38,129 nt of DNA. It comes from Rhizobiaceae bacterium. GTDB taxonomy: Bacteria > Pseudomonadota > Alphaproteobacteria > Rhizobiales > Rhizobiaceae. Positions 7,778 through 17,052 of this stretch are shown piece by piece. Every line of letters begins with the position of its first letter. Position 1 is the stretch's first letter. A model generated the notes under the pieces. It did not search any database. It was not told the DNA's origin and saw only the letters and a program-made list of their open reading frames with translations. The position numbers and the translations under genes are program-made. The stretch lies in the NCBI GenBank assembly GCA_029212415.1, contig JARGOF010000051.1, forward strand, positions 1 through 38,129, in the 5' to 3' direction.

Positions 7778-7869
7778 GCAACATCAAACCACCACCCCAT
7801 GGGTGTTCAGCCTGACAACGGCACCCCTTCAACCGGGTAACGTTGATTCTGTCGCAGGGAAATAATCAA

Positions 7870-9144
7870 ATGACGAGCAGTATCGTACCGATTGCCAGCC
7901 TGTTGATGTCAGCCTTTCTGATGCTGGTGGGTGGTGGGCTTTCAGGCTACCTCATACCCTTGCGGGCGGTGCATGAAGGCTGGTCGACCTTCGATATTTC
8001 GCTGATGGCCACCGGTTATGCCGTTTGCTTTACTGTGGGTTGCCTGGTCACGCCCCGCCTGGTTCTGCGGGTCGGCCATGTGCGCGTCTTTGCGGTGTTG
8101 ACAGCCCTGATGGCCGTCTCGCTTTTGATGCATGCGCTGGTAATCAACAGTCTTGCCTGGATCCTGTTTCGCGGTATTGCCGGGTTTTCAATTGCCGGCG
8201 GCTATATGGTGATGGAAAGCTGGCTGAACGAGCGTGTTTCAAATGAAACGCGCGGAACCGTGTTTTCCGTCTATATGGTCGTATCAATGCTTGCGCTGAT
8301 GGCCGGGCAATTCATCGTGCCGCTGGGCGATACGCAGACAGCCACATTGTTCATGGTTTGCGCCATCTTCTATGCTGTGGCCTTCATACCCACCGGCCTT
8401 TCAAGCGCGCAGTCGCCACAACCACTCACGGTGGTTTCCGTCGATCTCAAGGGGCTTTATCTCAAATCCCCTGCCGCCGTGGTCGGATCATTGCTGGCCG
8501 GGATCATTTCCGGTTCCTGGAGCAATCTGGGCCCGGTGTTTGCACAGCGCAACGGCCTGTCGACCACTGAGGGCGCAACCATGCTGGCCCTTGCCATGAT
8601 CGGCGGCGCCTTTTTTCAGATTCCGTTGGGGCGTCTTTCCGACCATTATGACCGTCGCCACATCATGGTTTTTGCCGGTGCCGTCGGGGCATCCATGTGT
8701 TTTGCCACGCTGCTCATCGGCATGGACAATATCTATATGTTCCTCGGCTCCATGTTCCTGCTGGGCTCGGTCTTGTTTCCGATTTATTCGCTCAATGTTG
8801 CCCATGCCAACGACTTTGCAGAAGCAGACGAATTCGTGGCGACCTCCAGCGGGTTGCTGATCATCTTCGGCGGAGGGACCATGCTCGGCCCGCTGATTTC
8901 GGGCGCGCTGATGGACCGCGTCGGCAGTTCTGCATTGTTCATGGTCATCGGCGCATCCTTTGTGCTTTATGGCGGCTACGCCTACTACCGCACATTCCGC
9001 CGGCCCTATGTCGCCGAAGCTGACCGGGCGGACTTCCAGGCAATGCCACTGACAAGAGCACTGACGCCACAGACATACGAACTGGATCCGCGCGGCGACC
9101 GGACCCCTGCCGACAGCGAGAACCAGACTGAAAGCCCGATTTGA
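7870..9144 (+). CDS. Major facilitator superfamily transporter (YcaD-like)
   Basis: This is a 424-residue inner-membrane protein with about 12 hydrophobic segments in two sets of six and a cytoplasmic polar tail, the layout of MFS transporters. The N-terminal half resembles the YcaD-like group (GGGLSGYLIPLRAVHEGWS, ATGYAVCFTVGCLVTPRLV, ESWLNERV). The second half has the RLSDHYDRR loop typical of the MFS 8-9 loop. The substrate cannot be read from sequence. The start is taken as ATG 7870 because AGGGA lies nine bases upstream; a TTG at 7843 in the same frame is less likely. Downstream lies the recombinase remnant on the opposite strand. Confidence 0.88.
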   Translation: MTSSIVPIASLLMSAFLMLVGGGLSGYLIPLRAVHEGWSTFDISLMATGYAVCFTVGCLVTPRLVLRVGHVRVFAVLTALMAVSLLMHALVINSLAWILFRGIAGFSIAGGYMVMESWLNERVSNETRGTVFSVYMVVSMLALMAGQFIVPLGDTQTATLFMVCAIFYAVAFIPTGLSSAQSPQPLTVVSVDLKGLYLKSPAAVVGSLLAGIISGSWSNLGPVFAQRNGLSTTEGATMLALAMIGGAFFQIPLGRLSDHYDRRHIMVFAGAVGASMCFATLLIGMDNIYMFLGSMFLLGSVLFPIYSLNVAHANDFAEADEFVATSSGLLIIFGGGTMLGPLISGALMDRVGSSALFMVIGASFVLYGGYAYYRTFRRPYVAEADRADFQAMPLTRALTPQTYELDPRGDRTPADSENQTESPI

Positions 9145-9180
9145 AACGAGTTGCGGGCGATTGTTCAAGGCGTCCGCAGC

Positions 9181-9339
9181 CTATCCGCTCTCGGTTTTAT
9201 GAAACTCTGCAACAGGCTCTCTTCCTTCAGCCTTGGCGAATTTGACAACTGCGGCTTTTTGAGCCCCCAAACCAAGCCCGGACTCTCCTTGTTGCGCTGT
9301 CGAAACCCGGATGTAAGCTCCTGCTGTTTCCGTCGCCAT
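9181..9339 (-). pseudogene. Truncated serine recombinase (resolvase) N-terminal fragment
   Basis: The 52-residue frame starting MATETAGAYIRVST matches the first part of the serine resolvase/invertase catalytic domain. It includes AYIRVSTAQQGESGLGLGAQ with the catalytic serine (S14), then AEGREPVAEF. Intact family members run well over 150 residues; this one stops after HKTESG, just where the conserved TGKG-type continuation would begin. No downstream remainder was found in the neighbouring frames. It appears to be a decayed remnant of a mobile-element recombinase between the MFS and binding-protein genes. A longer frame to 9549 only adds antisense sequence of the next gene. Confidence 0.75.
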
Positions 9340-9454
9340 TGCTGTGTTCTTTCGCGTCGTGTAAGGACACCATACGACGATAAGCATTATTTTGCGTTGA
9401 GGCATTGGCCTTTGGGGCGAAAGACTGTTCACGCAATCCAAAGGGGCACGACCT

Positions 9455-10243
9455 ATGCAAAAGATCATATTTACCGCTGTCGCCGGCCTGCTATTGATGG
9501 CATCCGGATCATCGCTGGCCGCGGACAAGTGCGCGCAGCTGACGATCACTGGCCATCCCGAATACGCCCCGATCGCCTACCGCAACGGCGATGAGATCGC
9601 CGGTGCAGCACCTACTTTGGTCGAGCAGATCGCGGCGAAGCTCGGCGTGCCCGTCGTATCGAAATATACCGGATCGTGGGCAGACGCACAGATGGCTGCC
9701 CGTGACGGCACCGCAGACATCATTTTCGGCATATACTTTAATGATGAACGTGCGATGTATCTCGACTACGTCCAGCCGGCCTTTATGCTCGACCCGGTGG
9801 TCGCTATGGTGGCCACAGGCAAGCGCTTTCCGTTCAAGGGCCAAGACGACCTGATCGGCAAGAAGGGTGTGACCAACAACGGCGAGAGCTACGGGCCAGC
9901 GCTCGACGCCTTCATCGCCGACAAGCTCACCATGACCCGCACATCGGGCGTCGACAAGGCCTTCAATGCCGTGATCTCCGGCGAAGCGGACTATATGATC
10001 GCCGGCCTCTACCCGAGCATCACAGCCGCCGCGCAGTTTGGAGTGACCGGCCAGCTCGATCCACTCGATCCACCGCTGCTGACGGCCGACATGTTCATCG
10101 CCTTCTCCAAGAAGTCGCCGTGCCTCGGGTTGATCGAGCCGTTTTCGAAGGCGATCACCGCGATGACCGCAGACGGGACCTATGCGACCGCGCTTAAGGA
10201 AGCAATCACGACCTGGACGACCTGGATCGCCAAGAACCAATGA
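9455..10243 (+). CDS. Orphan periplasmic solute-binding protein (family 3, amino-acid type)
   Basis: This 262-residue protein has a Sec signal peptide (cleavage near SLA/A at residue 23) followed by a family 3 solute-binding fold: LTITGHPEYAPIAYRNGDEIAGAAPTLV, GTADIIFGIYFNDERAMYLDYVQPAF and GEADYMIAGLYPS are typical. Such proteins usually deliver polar amino acids or similar ligands to an ABC permease. No permease or ATPase gene is adjacent, so it may work with a distant transporter or act as a sensor. AAGGGG precedes the ATG at 9455. Sampled 60-base blocks are 62-65% GC (9841-9960) against about 52-57% in the preceding MFS gene, and a recombinase remnant lies just upstream, which suggests acquisition by transfer. 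Confidence 0.86.
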   Translation: MQKIIFTAVAGLLLMASGSSLAADKCAQLTITGHPEYAPIAYRNGDEIAGAAPTLVEQIAAKLGVPVVSKYTGSWADAQMAARDGTADIIFGIYFNDERAMYLDYVQPAFMLDPVVAMVATGKRFPFKGQDDLIGKKGVTNNGESYGPALDAFIADKLTMTRTSGVDKAFNAVISGEADYMIAGLYPSITAAAQFGVTGQLDPLDPPLLTADMFIAFSKKSPCLGLIEPFSKAITAMTADGTYATALKEAITTWTTWIAKNQ

Positions 10244-10346
10244 CCCAGGCCGAAGCGGCGCCCAGAAGCGCAAGGTCGACTTCCGCCAACGCCTTGAAGC
10301 GTCGCCGGAAGCGATCCGGATCAGACCACCTGGGCGGTTCCTGTTC

Positions 10347-11300
10347 TCACCCCTGAGGCGTGGTGAACCGCCTGGCGCTTCTTCGCTCAAGACCCAGGCG
10401 GTGTTCGCGAATGATGATGAAGACACCGGAGCCGACGACAATGGCAGTCCCCAAAAGCATCGACCATTGGGGCACGTCACCAAAGAACAGATAGCCAATC
10501 ACCAATCCCATGATGATGGAGGTATATTCAAAGGGTGCGATCACCGAGACATCCGCATGGCGGTAACTCTCGGTCAGGAAAATCTGCGCAATGCCGCCGC
10601 AAATTCCGGCAGCGACCAGCAGGCCCAATGTTGACGGGTCCAGAGCCACCCAGCCAAAGGGGATTGTCGCCAGGGAAATCAGCGAGGCTGACAATGAGAA
10701 ATACAGAACGATTGTCGGTGTCTTTTCGCTGAGAACCAGCTTCCTGACGAGGATCATTGCAAAGGCGCCCAGCACGGCGGAGGCGAGCACCGCAATGACA
10801 CCCTTTGTATGATCATTCTGCCAGGGCTGTCCGTCAAAAATGGACAGCAGCGGCCAGGAAATGATCACGACGCCAATGAAACCAACGAGAACAGCAGTCC
10901 AGCGGTAAATGCGGATCGTCTCGCCCAGCAGGATGGAAGCCAGAACGACCATGATCAAGGGTTTGGCGTAGCCAAGAGCAATCGCATCGGGCAGCGGCAG
11001 TCGGGTCAGACCATAAAATCCCGTTGCCATGGCCGACACACCCACCAGGCCACGCCAGAAGTGGGACATCAGATTGCTGGTTTTGAAAGCCGTATGCAAT
11101 TGTCCTCTGGCTGCCAGAAAACACAAGACCGGAATCATCGCCATGGAGGAGCGCAGGAAGACGATCTGACCTGCGGGTACCCCATCCCCGGCGGCCTTGA
11201 TACAGGCAGCCATTGCGACAAAGATCAGAACAGAGCCGATCTTGAACGCGATTCCCAACAAGGCGCCGGAGCGACCATCGTTGTTGTCTGCATCACTCAC
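10347..11300 (-). CDS. DMT-superfamily permease (two EamA domains)
   Basis: This 317-residue inner-membrane protein has about ten hydrophobic segments in two EamA repeats of five, the drug/metabolite transporter layout. Recognisable pieces are the ILLGETIRIYRW segment at the end of the first repeat and IAPFEYTSIIMGLVIGYLFFGDVP in the second. Substrates of such permeases range from amino acids to metabolites, and none can be assigned here. The start is taken as GTG 11300 (MSDADNN), with GAGG about six bases upstream. An ATG at 11312 has its AGGA directly abutting it, and an ATG at 11441 would add a poor N-terminus. It converges with the binding-protein gene, and an inverted repeat (10333-10340 and 10365-10372) spans its stop region. 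Confidence 0.87.
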   Translation of the reverse strand: MSDADNNDGRSGALLGIAFKIGSVLIFVAMAACIKAAGDGVPAGQIVFLRSSMAMIPVLCFLAARGQLHTAFKTSNLMSHFWRGLVGVSAMATGFYGLTRLPLPDAIALGYAKPLIMVVLASILLGETIRIYRWTAVLVGFIGVVIISWPLLSIFDGQPWQNDHTKGVIAVLASAVLGAFAMILVRKLVLSEKTPTIVLYFSLSASLISLATIPFGWVALDPSTLGLLVAAGICGGIAQIFLTESYRHADVSVIAPFEYTSIIMGLVIGYLFFGDVPQWSMLLGTAIVVGSGVFIIIREHRLGLERRSARRFTTPQG

Positions 11301-11497
11301 CCGACACCTCATTCCTATTGATCGGCAGAACATGCGTCCTGCAAAGATTAACCTGTTGCACTGATTCAATAAAACCATACAAGCCGCTGGTTTCTCATGC
11401 ACAAAAGCCAACAACCGTGCGGCGTCAGGCGACAGCCGCAATCGGATGGATCGCGGCTGGCTTTTTGCGTTGCAGGCAAAGACAGGGTTGAACAGCG

Positions 11498-13807
11498 TTA
11501 GTTCTTTGCTGCCTCTTGAATAGACGACCAGATGCGCTGGGGTGTCGTCGGCATGGCAATTTCACGGATGCCATAGGCACGGTCGAGTGCGTCGATAATG
11601 GCGTTCAAGATCGCCGGACAGGCACCGATCGTTCCCGCTTCGCCCGCACCCTTGATACCCATGGCATTGGTTGTGGAGGGAACATTGCGTGTCTGGAAGT
11701 CAAACGAGGGCATATTGTCGGCCCGTGGCATGGCATAGTCCATGAAGCTGGCGGTCAGCAATTGTCCGTCCTCATCATAGGAAACGCCCTCAAGCAGACA
11801 TTGCCCGATGCCCTGAACAACGCCACCGTGGACCTGACCCAGCAACAGAACCGGATTGACCACCACGCCAAAATCATCAACCATCGTGTAGGCAATGATA
11901 TCGAGATGTCCGGTTTCGGGATCAATTTCGACCTCGCAGATATGCGTCCCATTGGGATAGGTCGCTTCGTCCTGCTTGATTTCACCGACGGCCTTGAGTT
12001 GCTCCTTGTCGACCGCTGCGGCCGCCAGATCGGCATAGCTCAATGCCCTGTCGGTTCCCACGACACGCGCTTCACCGGCGACCAGTTCGATATCACCGAC
12101 GGCTGCTTCCAGTTCACTGGAAGCGATCTGCTTCATCTGGGTCGCCAGAATATCGCCTGCCTTGTCGACCGAGACACCGCCAAGCGGGATCGAACGCGAA
12201 CCGCCCGTACCGCCGCCGGCGGCAAGCTCATTGGTGTCGCCCTGGCGCACAATGATCTTGTCAAAGTCGATGCCGATCCGGTCGGCGATGAACTGGCTGT
12301 AGGCCGTGGCGTGGCCCTGGCCGTTGGTTTGCGTTCCAATGAAAAGGGTCAGGGTGCCATCCTCATTGAGCTGCAGGAAGGCCGGTTCGGAACCGGCGAA
12401 GGCACAGGCCTCCACATAGACCGACATGCCCTGCCCTCTGATCTTGCCACGCTGACGCGCCTCCTCGGCCCGCGCTGCGAATCCGGCCGTATCGGCTTTG
12501 ACAAGCGCCTCGTCCATGTGGCCTTCGAATTCGCCGACATCGTATAGGCGCCCGGAGGCTGTGCGATAGGGAAATTGCTCCGGCTTGATGAAATTGCGAC
12601 GCCGCAATTCCGCCGGGTCCATGCCGATCTCGCGGGCGCAGGCGTCAACCAGACGCTCGATCAGCAGAGCGGCCTCCGGTCGTCCGGCGCCGCGATAGGC
12701 GTCAAGTGAGGTGGTGTTCGTGTAGACACCGGTTATTGACAGGTCATGCAGTTGAATATCGTAAACACCTGTCGCCATCATGGCGCCCAATGTCGGCACC
12801 ATCGGTCCAAAGCCGCTCAGATAGGAGCCCATATTGGCCTTGATGTCGATCCGCAAAGCTTCAAAACGCCCATCCTTGTCCATTGCCATGCTGGCCGTGA
12901 CCAGATTGTCGCGGCCATGGGCATCAGCGACAAAATGTTCCGAACGGTCGGATACCCATTTGACCGGCCGATTGAGGCGGCGCGCGGCTTCAAGACTCAG
13001 CGGGTATTCCCGGTAATTGTGAAAGCGTGTTCCAAAACCGCCGCCGGTATCACCCGAGATCACCCGGATTTTTTCCTTTGGCATTGAAAAAATATGCTCG
13101 GCCAGCGTGTTGCGAATATGGTGCACGCCTTGTGAACCGGTGGTCAGCGTAAACTGTCCGTTCTGTGCATCCCATTCGGCAAGCGCGGCACGCGGTTCCA
13201 TGTAGTTGGAAACGAGCCGGTTGTTGACGAAGGAAATTTCGGTGACATGGCTTGCCTTGGCGAAGGCGGCATCCGTTGCATCCTTGTCTCCCTGACCAAA
13301 AAGAAAGGCGCGATTTGTTCCCAGATCCGGCCAGATCAACGGCGCATCGGCCCCCAGAGCGGCCTCCATGTCGACAATGGCCTCGGTCGCATTCCATTCT
13401 ATATCAATCAGTTCCGCAGCATCCTGCGCCAACTCGGTGCTGTCAGCGACGATAAAGGCAACGCCATCACCAACATGGCGAACCTCACCGTCACACAGCA
13501 ATGGCGCTTCACGCACCTCACAGGTACTTCCATCAACCTGCTGGACCGGCGTGAAACAATGCAATGTGCCAAGATCCGGAATATCCTTGGCGGTCAGCAC
13601 GAGATGAACACCCTTGGCCTGCCTGGCGTCCTCAATAGAATTGATCTTGAATGTCGCAGCGGCATGGGGAGAGCGCAACAGGTGGCCATAGACCACACCG
13701 TCGCGATGAGAATCATCGGAAAAGCGGCCTTTTCCCTGAATGAGAGCATCGTCTTCTTTTCTGAGCGCGGATGCGCCAACGCCGAATTTCGGTGTCGCAA
13801 TATTCAT
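11498..13807 (-). CDS. Xanthine dehydrogenase-family (CoxL-like) molybdopterin-binding subunit, solitary
   Basis: This 769-residue protein matches the large subunit of molybdenum hydroxylases, which holds the molybdopterin-cytosine dinucleotide cofactor and does the oxidation. Visible marks are the N-terminal a/b hammerhead (KGRFSDD, YGHLLRSPHAAA), GDTGGGFGTRFHNY at the cofactor site, the AYRGAGR loop (370-376) and the catalytic glutamate E723 in GAGEAG. The AYRGAGR loop is the form II, CoxL-like type, not the AYXCSFR loop of true CO dehydrogenase, so the substrate is probably an aldehyde or heterocycle. No FAD (CoxM) or 2Fe-2S (CoxS) subunit gene lies nearby. The start is set at ATG 13807 (MNIATPKFG), where homology begins; an upstream ATG at 13852 is possible. 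Confidence 0.9.
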   Translation of the reverse strand: MNIATPKFGVGASALRKEDDALIQGKGRFSDDSHRDGVVYGHLLRSPHAAATFKINSIEDARQAKGVHLVLTAKDIPDLGTLHCFTPVQQVDGSTCEVREAPLLCDGEVRHVGDGVAFIVADSTELAQDAAELIDIEWNATEAIVDMEAALGADAPLIWPDLGTNRAFLFGQGDKDATDAAFAKASHVTEISFVNNRLVSNYMEPRAALAEWDAQNGQFTLTTGSQGVHHIRNTLAEHIFSMPKEKIRVISGDTGGGFGTRFHNYREYPLSLEAARRLNRPVKWVSDRSEHFVADAHGRDNLVTASMAMDKDGRFEALRIDIKANMGSYLSGFGPMVPTLGAMMATGVYDIQLHDLSITGVYTNTTSLDAYRGAGRPEAALLIERLVDACAREIGMDPAELRRRNFIKPEQFPYRTASGRLYDVGEFEGHMDEALVKADTAGFAARAEEARQRGKIRGQGMSVYVEACAFAGSEPAFLQLNEDGTLTLFIGTQTNGQGHATAYSQFIADRIGIDFDKIIVRQGDTNELAAGGGTGGSRSIPLGGVSVDKAGDILATQMKQIASSELEAAVGDIELVAGEARVVGTDRALSYADLAAAAVDKEQLKAVGEIKQDEATYPNGTHICEVEIDPETGHLDIIAYTMVDDFGVVVNPVLLLGQVHGGVVQGIGQCLLEGVSYDEDGQLLTASFMDYAMPRADNMPSFDFQTRNVPSTTNAMGIKGAGEAGTIGACPAILNAIIDALDRAYGIREIAMPTTPQRIWSSIQEAAKN

Positions 13808-14065
13808 GAAAATACCTGTACCTTGAAATTCCGAAAAGGGCAGCGGATCCACCCGATGTCATTTATAGAGGCAATGGGCAGGCCTGTCATCCAAAACACC
13901 GCAAAATTTGTTTTCGGCCATCAGCGGGCAGCAAGAAAATCGGGGTTCAACCTTTTCCGGTTGAAGAACGCACCATGATCCCTTTAGTGTGCGCGGATTC
14001 TTGCCAGACAAGATCAACATCGCAATCATTTCACCGCACGATAGAACAGACAGAACAGGTCAGAC

Positions 14066-16711
14066 ATGAGAACCGAAACCGGACACGTCGTTCGCCTCGA
14101 AAACTACAAACAAACCGATTTTGAAGTGACCCATGTTGATCTGACATTCCGGCTGGACCCGGACAGCACCATCGTCAAAAGCCGCCTGTTCTTGAAACGC
14201 CGTCCAGGCGCAAAGCCTGGCGCACCATTGGTGCTGGCTGGTGATGAACTGCGCTTCAAAGGGTTGAGGATCGATGATGTCGATGCAGATCCGAAGCGCT
14301 ACAAGGTCACCGCGCAAAGACTGGAGATCCGCGACCTTCCGACACGTGACGCTTTCACTGTGGACATTACAACTGAAGGTGCACCCAGCCAGAATACGAA
14401 ACTGATGGGCCTTTACCGCTCCAACGCGGTCTATTGCACCCAATGTGAGGCGGAAGGCTTCAGACGCATCACCTATTTCCTTGATCGACCCGATGTGCTG
14501 GCCATCTATTCCACACGGATCGAAGCAAAACGGTCCGAAGCGCCGCTGCTGTTGTCCAATGGCAATCCCGGCGAACAGGGGGAATTGGGCGACGGATGGC
14601 ATTATGCCGTATGGCATGACCCACACCCCAAGCCCAGCTATCTGTTCGCTCTCGTGGCCGGTGACCTGGCCAGGGTATCGGACAGTTTCACCACACGCTC
14701 TGGAAAGCCGGTTGAACTTGTTATTTATGTCGAACACGGCAAACAGGCACAGGCAACCTATGCAATGGATGCCCTGAAACGGTCGATGAAATGGGACGAG
14801 GACAGGTTCGGGTGCGAATATGATCTTGATATTTTCATGATTGTTGCGGTTTCCGATTTCAATATGGGCGCCATGGAGAACAAGGGCCTCAACGTCTTCA
14901 ACGACAAATATGTTCTGGCAGATCCGGAGACCGCAACCGACGCCGATTACGCCAATATCGAGGCGATCATCGCGCATGAATATTTTCACAATTGGACCGG
15001 GAACCGGATCACCTGCCGCGACTGGTTCCAGCTATGCCTCAAGGAAGGGTTGACGGTTTATCGCGATCACGAATTTTCTGCCGACATGCGCTCACGGCCA
15101 GTCAAACGCATTGCCGAAGTGCGCCTTTTGAAGGCCCACCAGTTTCCCGAGGACAGCGGCCCACTTGCGCATCCTGTGCGGCCCGTGCGCTACAGTGAAA
15201 TCAACAATTTCTATACGTCCACAGTCTATGAAAAAGGTTCCGAAGTCATCCGGATGCTGGCCACCATATTGGGACCGCAGGACTTCAAGAAGGGCCTCGA
15301 TCTCTATTTCCACCGCCACGACGGCCAGGCAGCGACGATAGAGGACTTTATCGCCTGTTTTGAAGATGCTGCCAAGATCTCGTTGGCGCAATTCTCACTG
15401 TGGTACCATCAGGCGGGAACACCCGTAATCACGGTCGGCTCGACCTATGATGCCAAATTGCAAAAACTGACTGTACAGCTTGAACAATCCATCCCGCCAA
15501 CACCCGGCCAGGCGAAGAAAAAGCCCATGCATATTCCCCTTCGCATGGGATTGATCGGCCAGAACGGCAGGGAGATGGTGGCCTCCGCAATCAACGGCAT
15601 TGAAAGCAGCGGTGATGTCTTGCATATCCGCAAGCGCAAACATCAGGTTGTTCTTGCGGGCATTGAATCGCGCCCGGTGCTGTCGCTCAACCGCAGTTTT
15701 TCCGCGCCGGTCAATATCCACCTTGAACAATCATCAGAGGATCTGGCCCTTCTGGCGCGTTTTGAATCCGACCCGTTTTCACGCTGGCAGGCACTCAACG
15801 ATCTTGCAACCCGTGACCTGATTGCGGCAACCAACGCTGTCAGGGCAGGAGACGGCGTCCAGTGCAATCCCGCTCTCGTTGACAGTATGCTTGCCACTCT
15901 TGGTGACGACGCGCTGGAACCCGCCCTCAAGGCGCAGGCTCTGACAATGCCTGGTGAGAGCGATATTGCCCGGGAGATTGGCTCAAACATCGACCCGGAT
16001 GCCATTTACCTTGCCCGCCAGCAGATCATCAAATTTGTTGCCGAAGCAGGCGCCGACCTGTTTTCAACCGTTCTGTCTGAGACCCGAGCAACAGGACCAT
16101 TCATGCCGGACGCCGAGGGTGCAGGCAGGCGCGCGCTTTATCTGGCAGCGCTCGGCTATCTGTCCCATGGCCAGATGCCGGCAGAGGACATTCTTGCGAT
16201 TTATGATGCAGCGGACAATATGACCATCAGGAGCGGCGCCCTGCTCGTCCTGGCCCATGAATACCCGGAAGCGGCGGCGGCCAAAGAGGCATTGGCCGAT
16301 TTTGAAACGCGCTTCAGCGACAATCCGCTGGTCATCGACAAATGGTTGGCAATACAGGCAACCATTCCAGGACCGCAGTCCTTGGATCGCGTGTTGCAAC
16401 TCATGGCGACTCCGCATTATTCCGTGGAGAATCCAAATCGTATCCGGGCACTGCTCGGCAGCTTCATTGCAGGCAATCCGACCGGGTTCAATCTGGCAGA
16501 TGGAAGAGGCTACAGGTTTTTTTGCGAGCAGATCATCGCGCTTGATCAGCGCAACCCCCAGGTTGCAGCCCGCCTGTTGACTGCCATGCGCTCCTGGCGA
16601 TCACTGGAACCGATACGCCGTGAGAATGCCAGAATGGCGCTGGGCGAAATTTCAGCACAGACATCCCTGTCGCCTGATGTCAGAGACATCACCGAACGCA
16701 TTCTGGCCTGA
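14066..16711 (+). CDS. pepN: Aminopeptidase N (M1 zinc metallopeptidase)
   Basis: This 881-residue enzyme removes N-terminal residues from peptides in the cytoplasm. The M1 exopeptidase motif GAMENKG lies near residues 267-273. The zinc site is H304-E-Y-F-H308 with E327 as third ligand, 19 residues on. The N-terminal beta domain includes QCEAEGFRRITYFLDRPDV, typical of the E. coli PepN group, and the long C-terminal half is alpha-helical. There is no signal peptide. The length matches E. coli PepN (870). It diverges from the CoxL-like gene across a 258-bp gap and is followed by the PleC-like kinase on the same strand after 341 bases, so the two probably have separate promoters. Confidence 0.96.
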   Translation: MRTETGHVVRLENYKQTDFEVTHVDLTFRLDPDSTIVKSRLFLKRRPGAKPGAPLVLAGDELRFKGLRIDDVDADPKRYKVTAQRLEIRDLPTRDAFTVDITTEGAPSQNTKLMGLYRSNAVYCTQCEAEGFRRITYFLDRPDVLAIYSTRIEAKRSEAPLLLSNGNPGEQGELGDGWHYAVWHDPHPKPSYLFALVAGDLARVSDSFTTRSGKPVELVIYVEHGKQAQATYAMDALKRSMKWDEDRFGCEYDLDIFMIVAVSDFNMGAMENKGLNVFNDKYVLADPETATDADYANIEAIIAHEYFHNWTGNRITCRDWFQLCLKEGLTVYRDHEFSADMRSRPVKRIAEVRLLKAHQFPEDSGPLAHPVRPVRYSEINNFYTSTVYEKGSEVIRMLATILGPQDFKKGLDLYFHRHDGQAATIEDFIACFEDAAKISLAQFSLWYHQAGTPVITVGSTYDAKLQKLTVQLEQSIPPTPGQAKKKPMHIPLRMGLIGQNGREMVASAINGIESSGDVLHIRKRKHQVVLAGIESRPVLSLNRSFSAPVNIHLEQSSEDLALLARFESDPFSRWQALNDLATRDLIAATNAVRAGDGVQCNPALVDSMLATLGDDALEPALKAQALTMPGESDIAREIGSNIDPDAIYLARQQIIKFVAEAGADLFSTVLSETRATGPFMPDAEGAGRRALYLAALGYLSHGQMPAEDILAIYDAADNMTIRSGALLVLAHEYPEAAAAKEALADFETRFSDNPLVIDKWLAIQATIPGPQSLDRVLQLMATPHYSVENPNRIRALLGSFIAGNPTGFNLADGRGYRFFCEQIIALDQRNPQVAARLLTAMRSWRSLEPIRRENARMALGEISAQTSLSPDVRDITERILA

Positions 16712-17052
16712 CGGGGCCATTGAAAAAATCACAGGAACCAGACAGTTCCCTGGCAGCTTCAGCTGTCTGAAGGAATGTGGCCTGACGAGTGCGACAGGCG
16801 TGTTCACAAGTGCCACAGAGGCATTTTTCGCGCGCTGCCGACCGACGCAAAAACCTGACAATCGGCGGCAACGGCTCAATATGCTGCAACGCACACTGCA
16901 CCCATTGCATGCATTTAAATAAAATGATCAACGATTATATATGGTTAATAAAGAATTAAATTTGGCTCTGGACAAGGCGAATCACCTTTGATTCATTAGG
17001 GCAGATTCGGACACGCGGCTTTCGAATCACCTGAAGTTCAAAGGTGGGACAT
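16712..17052. other. 341-bp promoter region upstream of the PleC-like kinase
   Basis: The gap between pepN and the kinase gene turns strongly AT-rich near 16915-16965 and contains the CtrA-like element at 16945-16959. Small reading frames in it look like chance. No clear pepN terminator was seen. Confidence 0.55.
16945..16959. promoter_or_regulatory. CtrA-type box (TTAA-N7-TTAA)
   Basis: TTAA-TAAAGAA-TTAA is a perfect match to the CtrA full site known from Caulobacter. On the minus strand the second half extends to TTAACCAT, the stronger half-site form seen in alphaproteobacteria. It lies about 95 bases upstream of the PleC-like start codon. The match is seen in the sequence; binding is inferred. 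Confidence 0.65.

Noticed and set aside
7843-7869. TTG start nine codons upstream for the MFS transporter
   Set aside because: ATG 7870 has a well-spaced AGGGA and the usual MFS N-terminus; the extra residues are not membrane-like.
9340-9549. Upstream extension of the recombinase fragment frame
   Set aside because: The added residues are antisense to the binding-protein gene and its leader; homology begins at ATG 9339.
11433-11459. CAGCCGC/GCGGCTG hairpin followed by a T run on the plus strand
   Set aside because: Both adjacent genes are on the minus strand and no plus-strand transcript ends here, so I do not call it a terminator.
11516-12547. 343-codon plus-strand frame opposite the CoxL-like gene
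   Set aside because: It is antisense to motif-bearing coding sequence and resembles no family.
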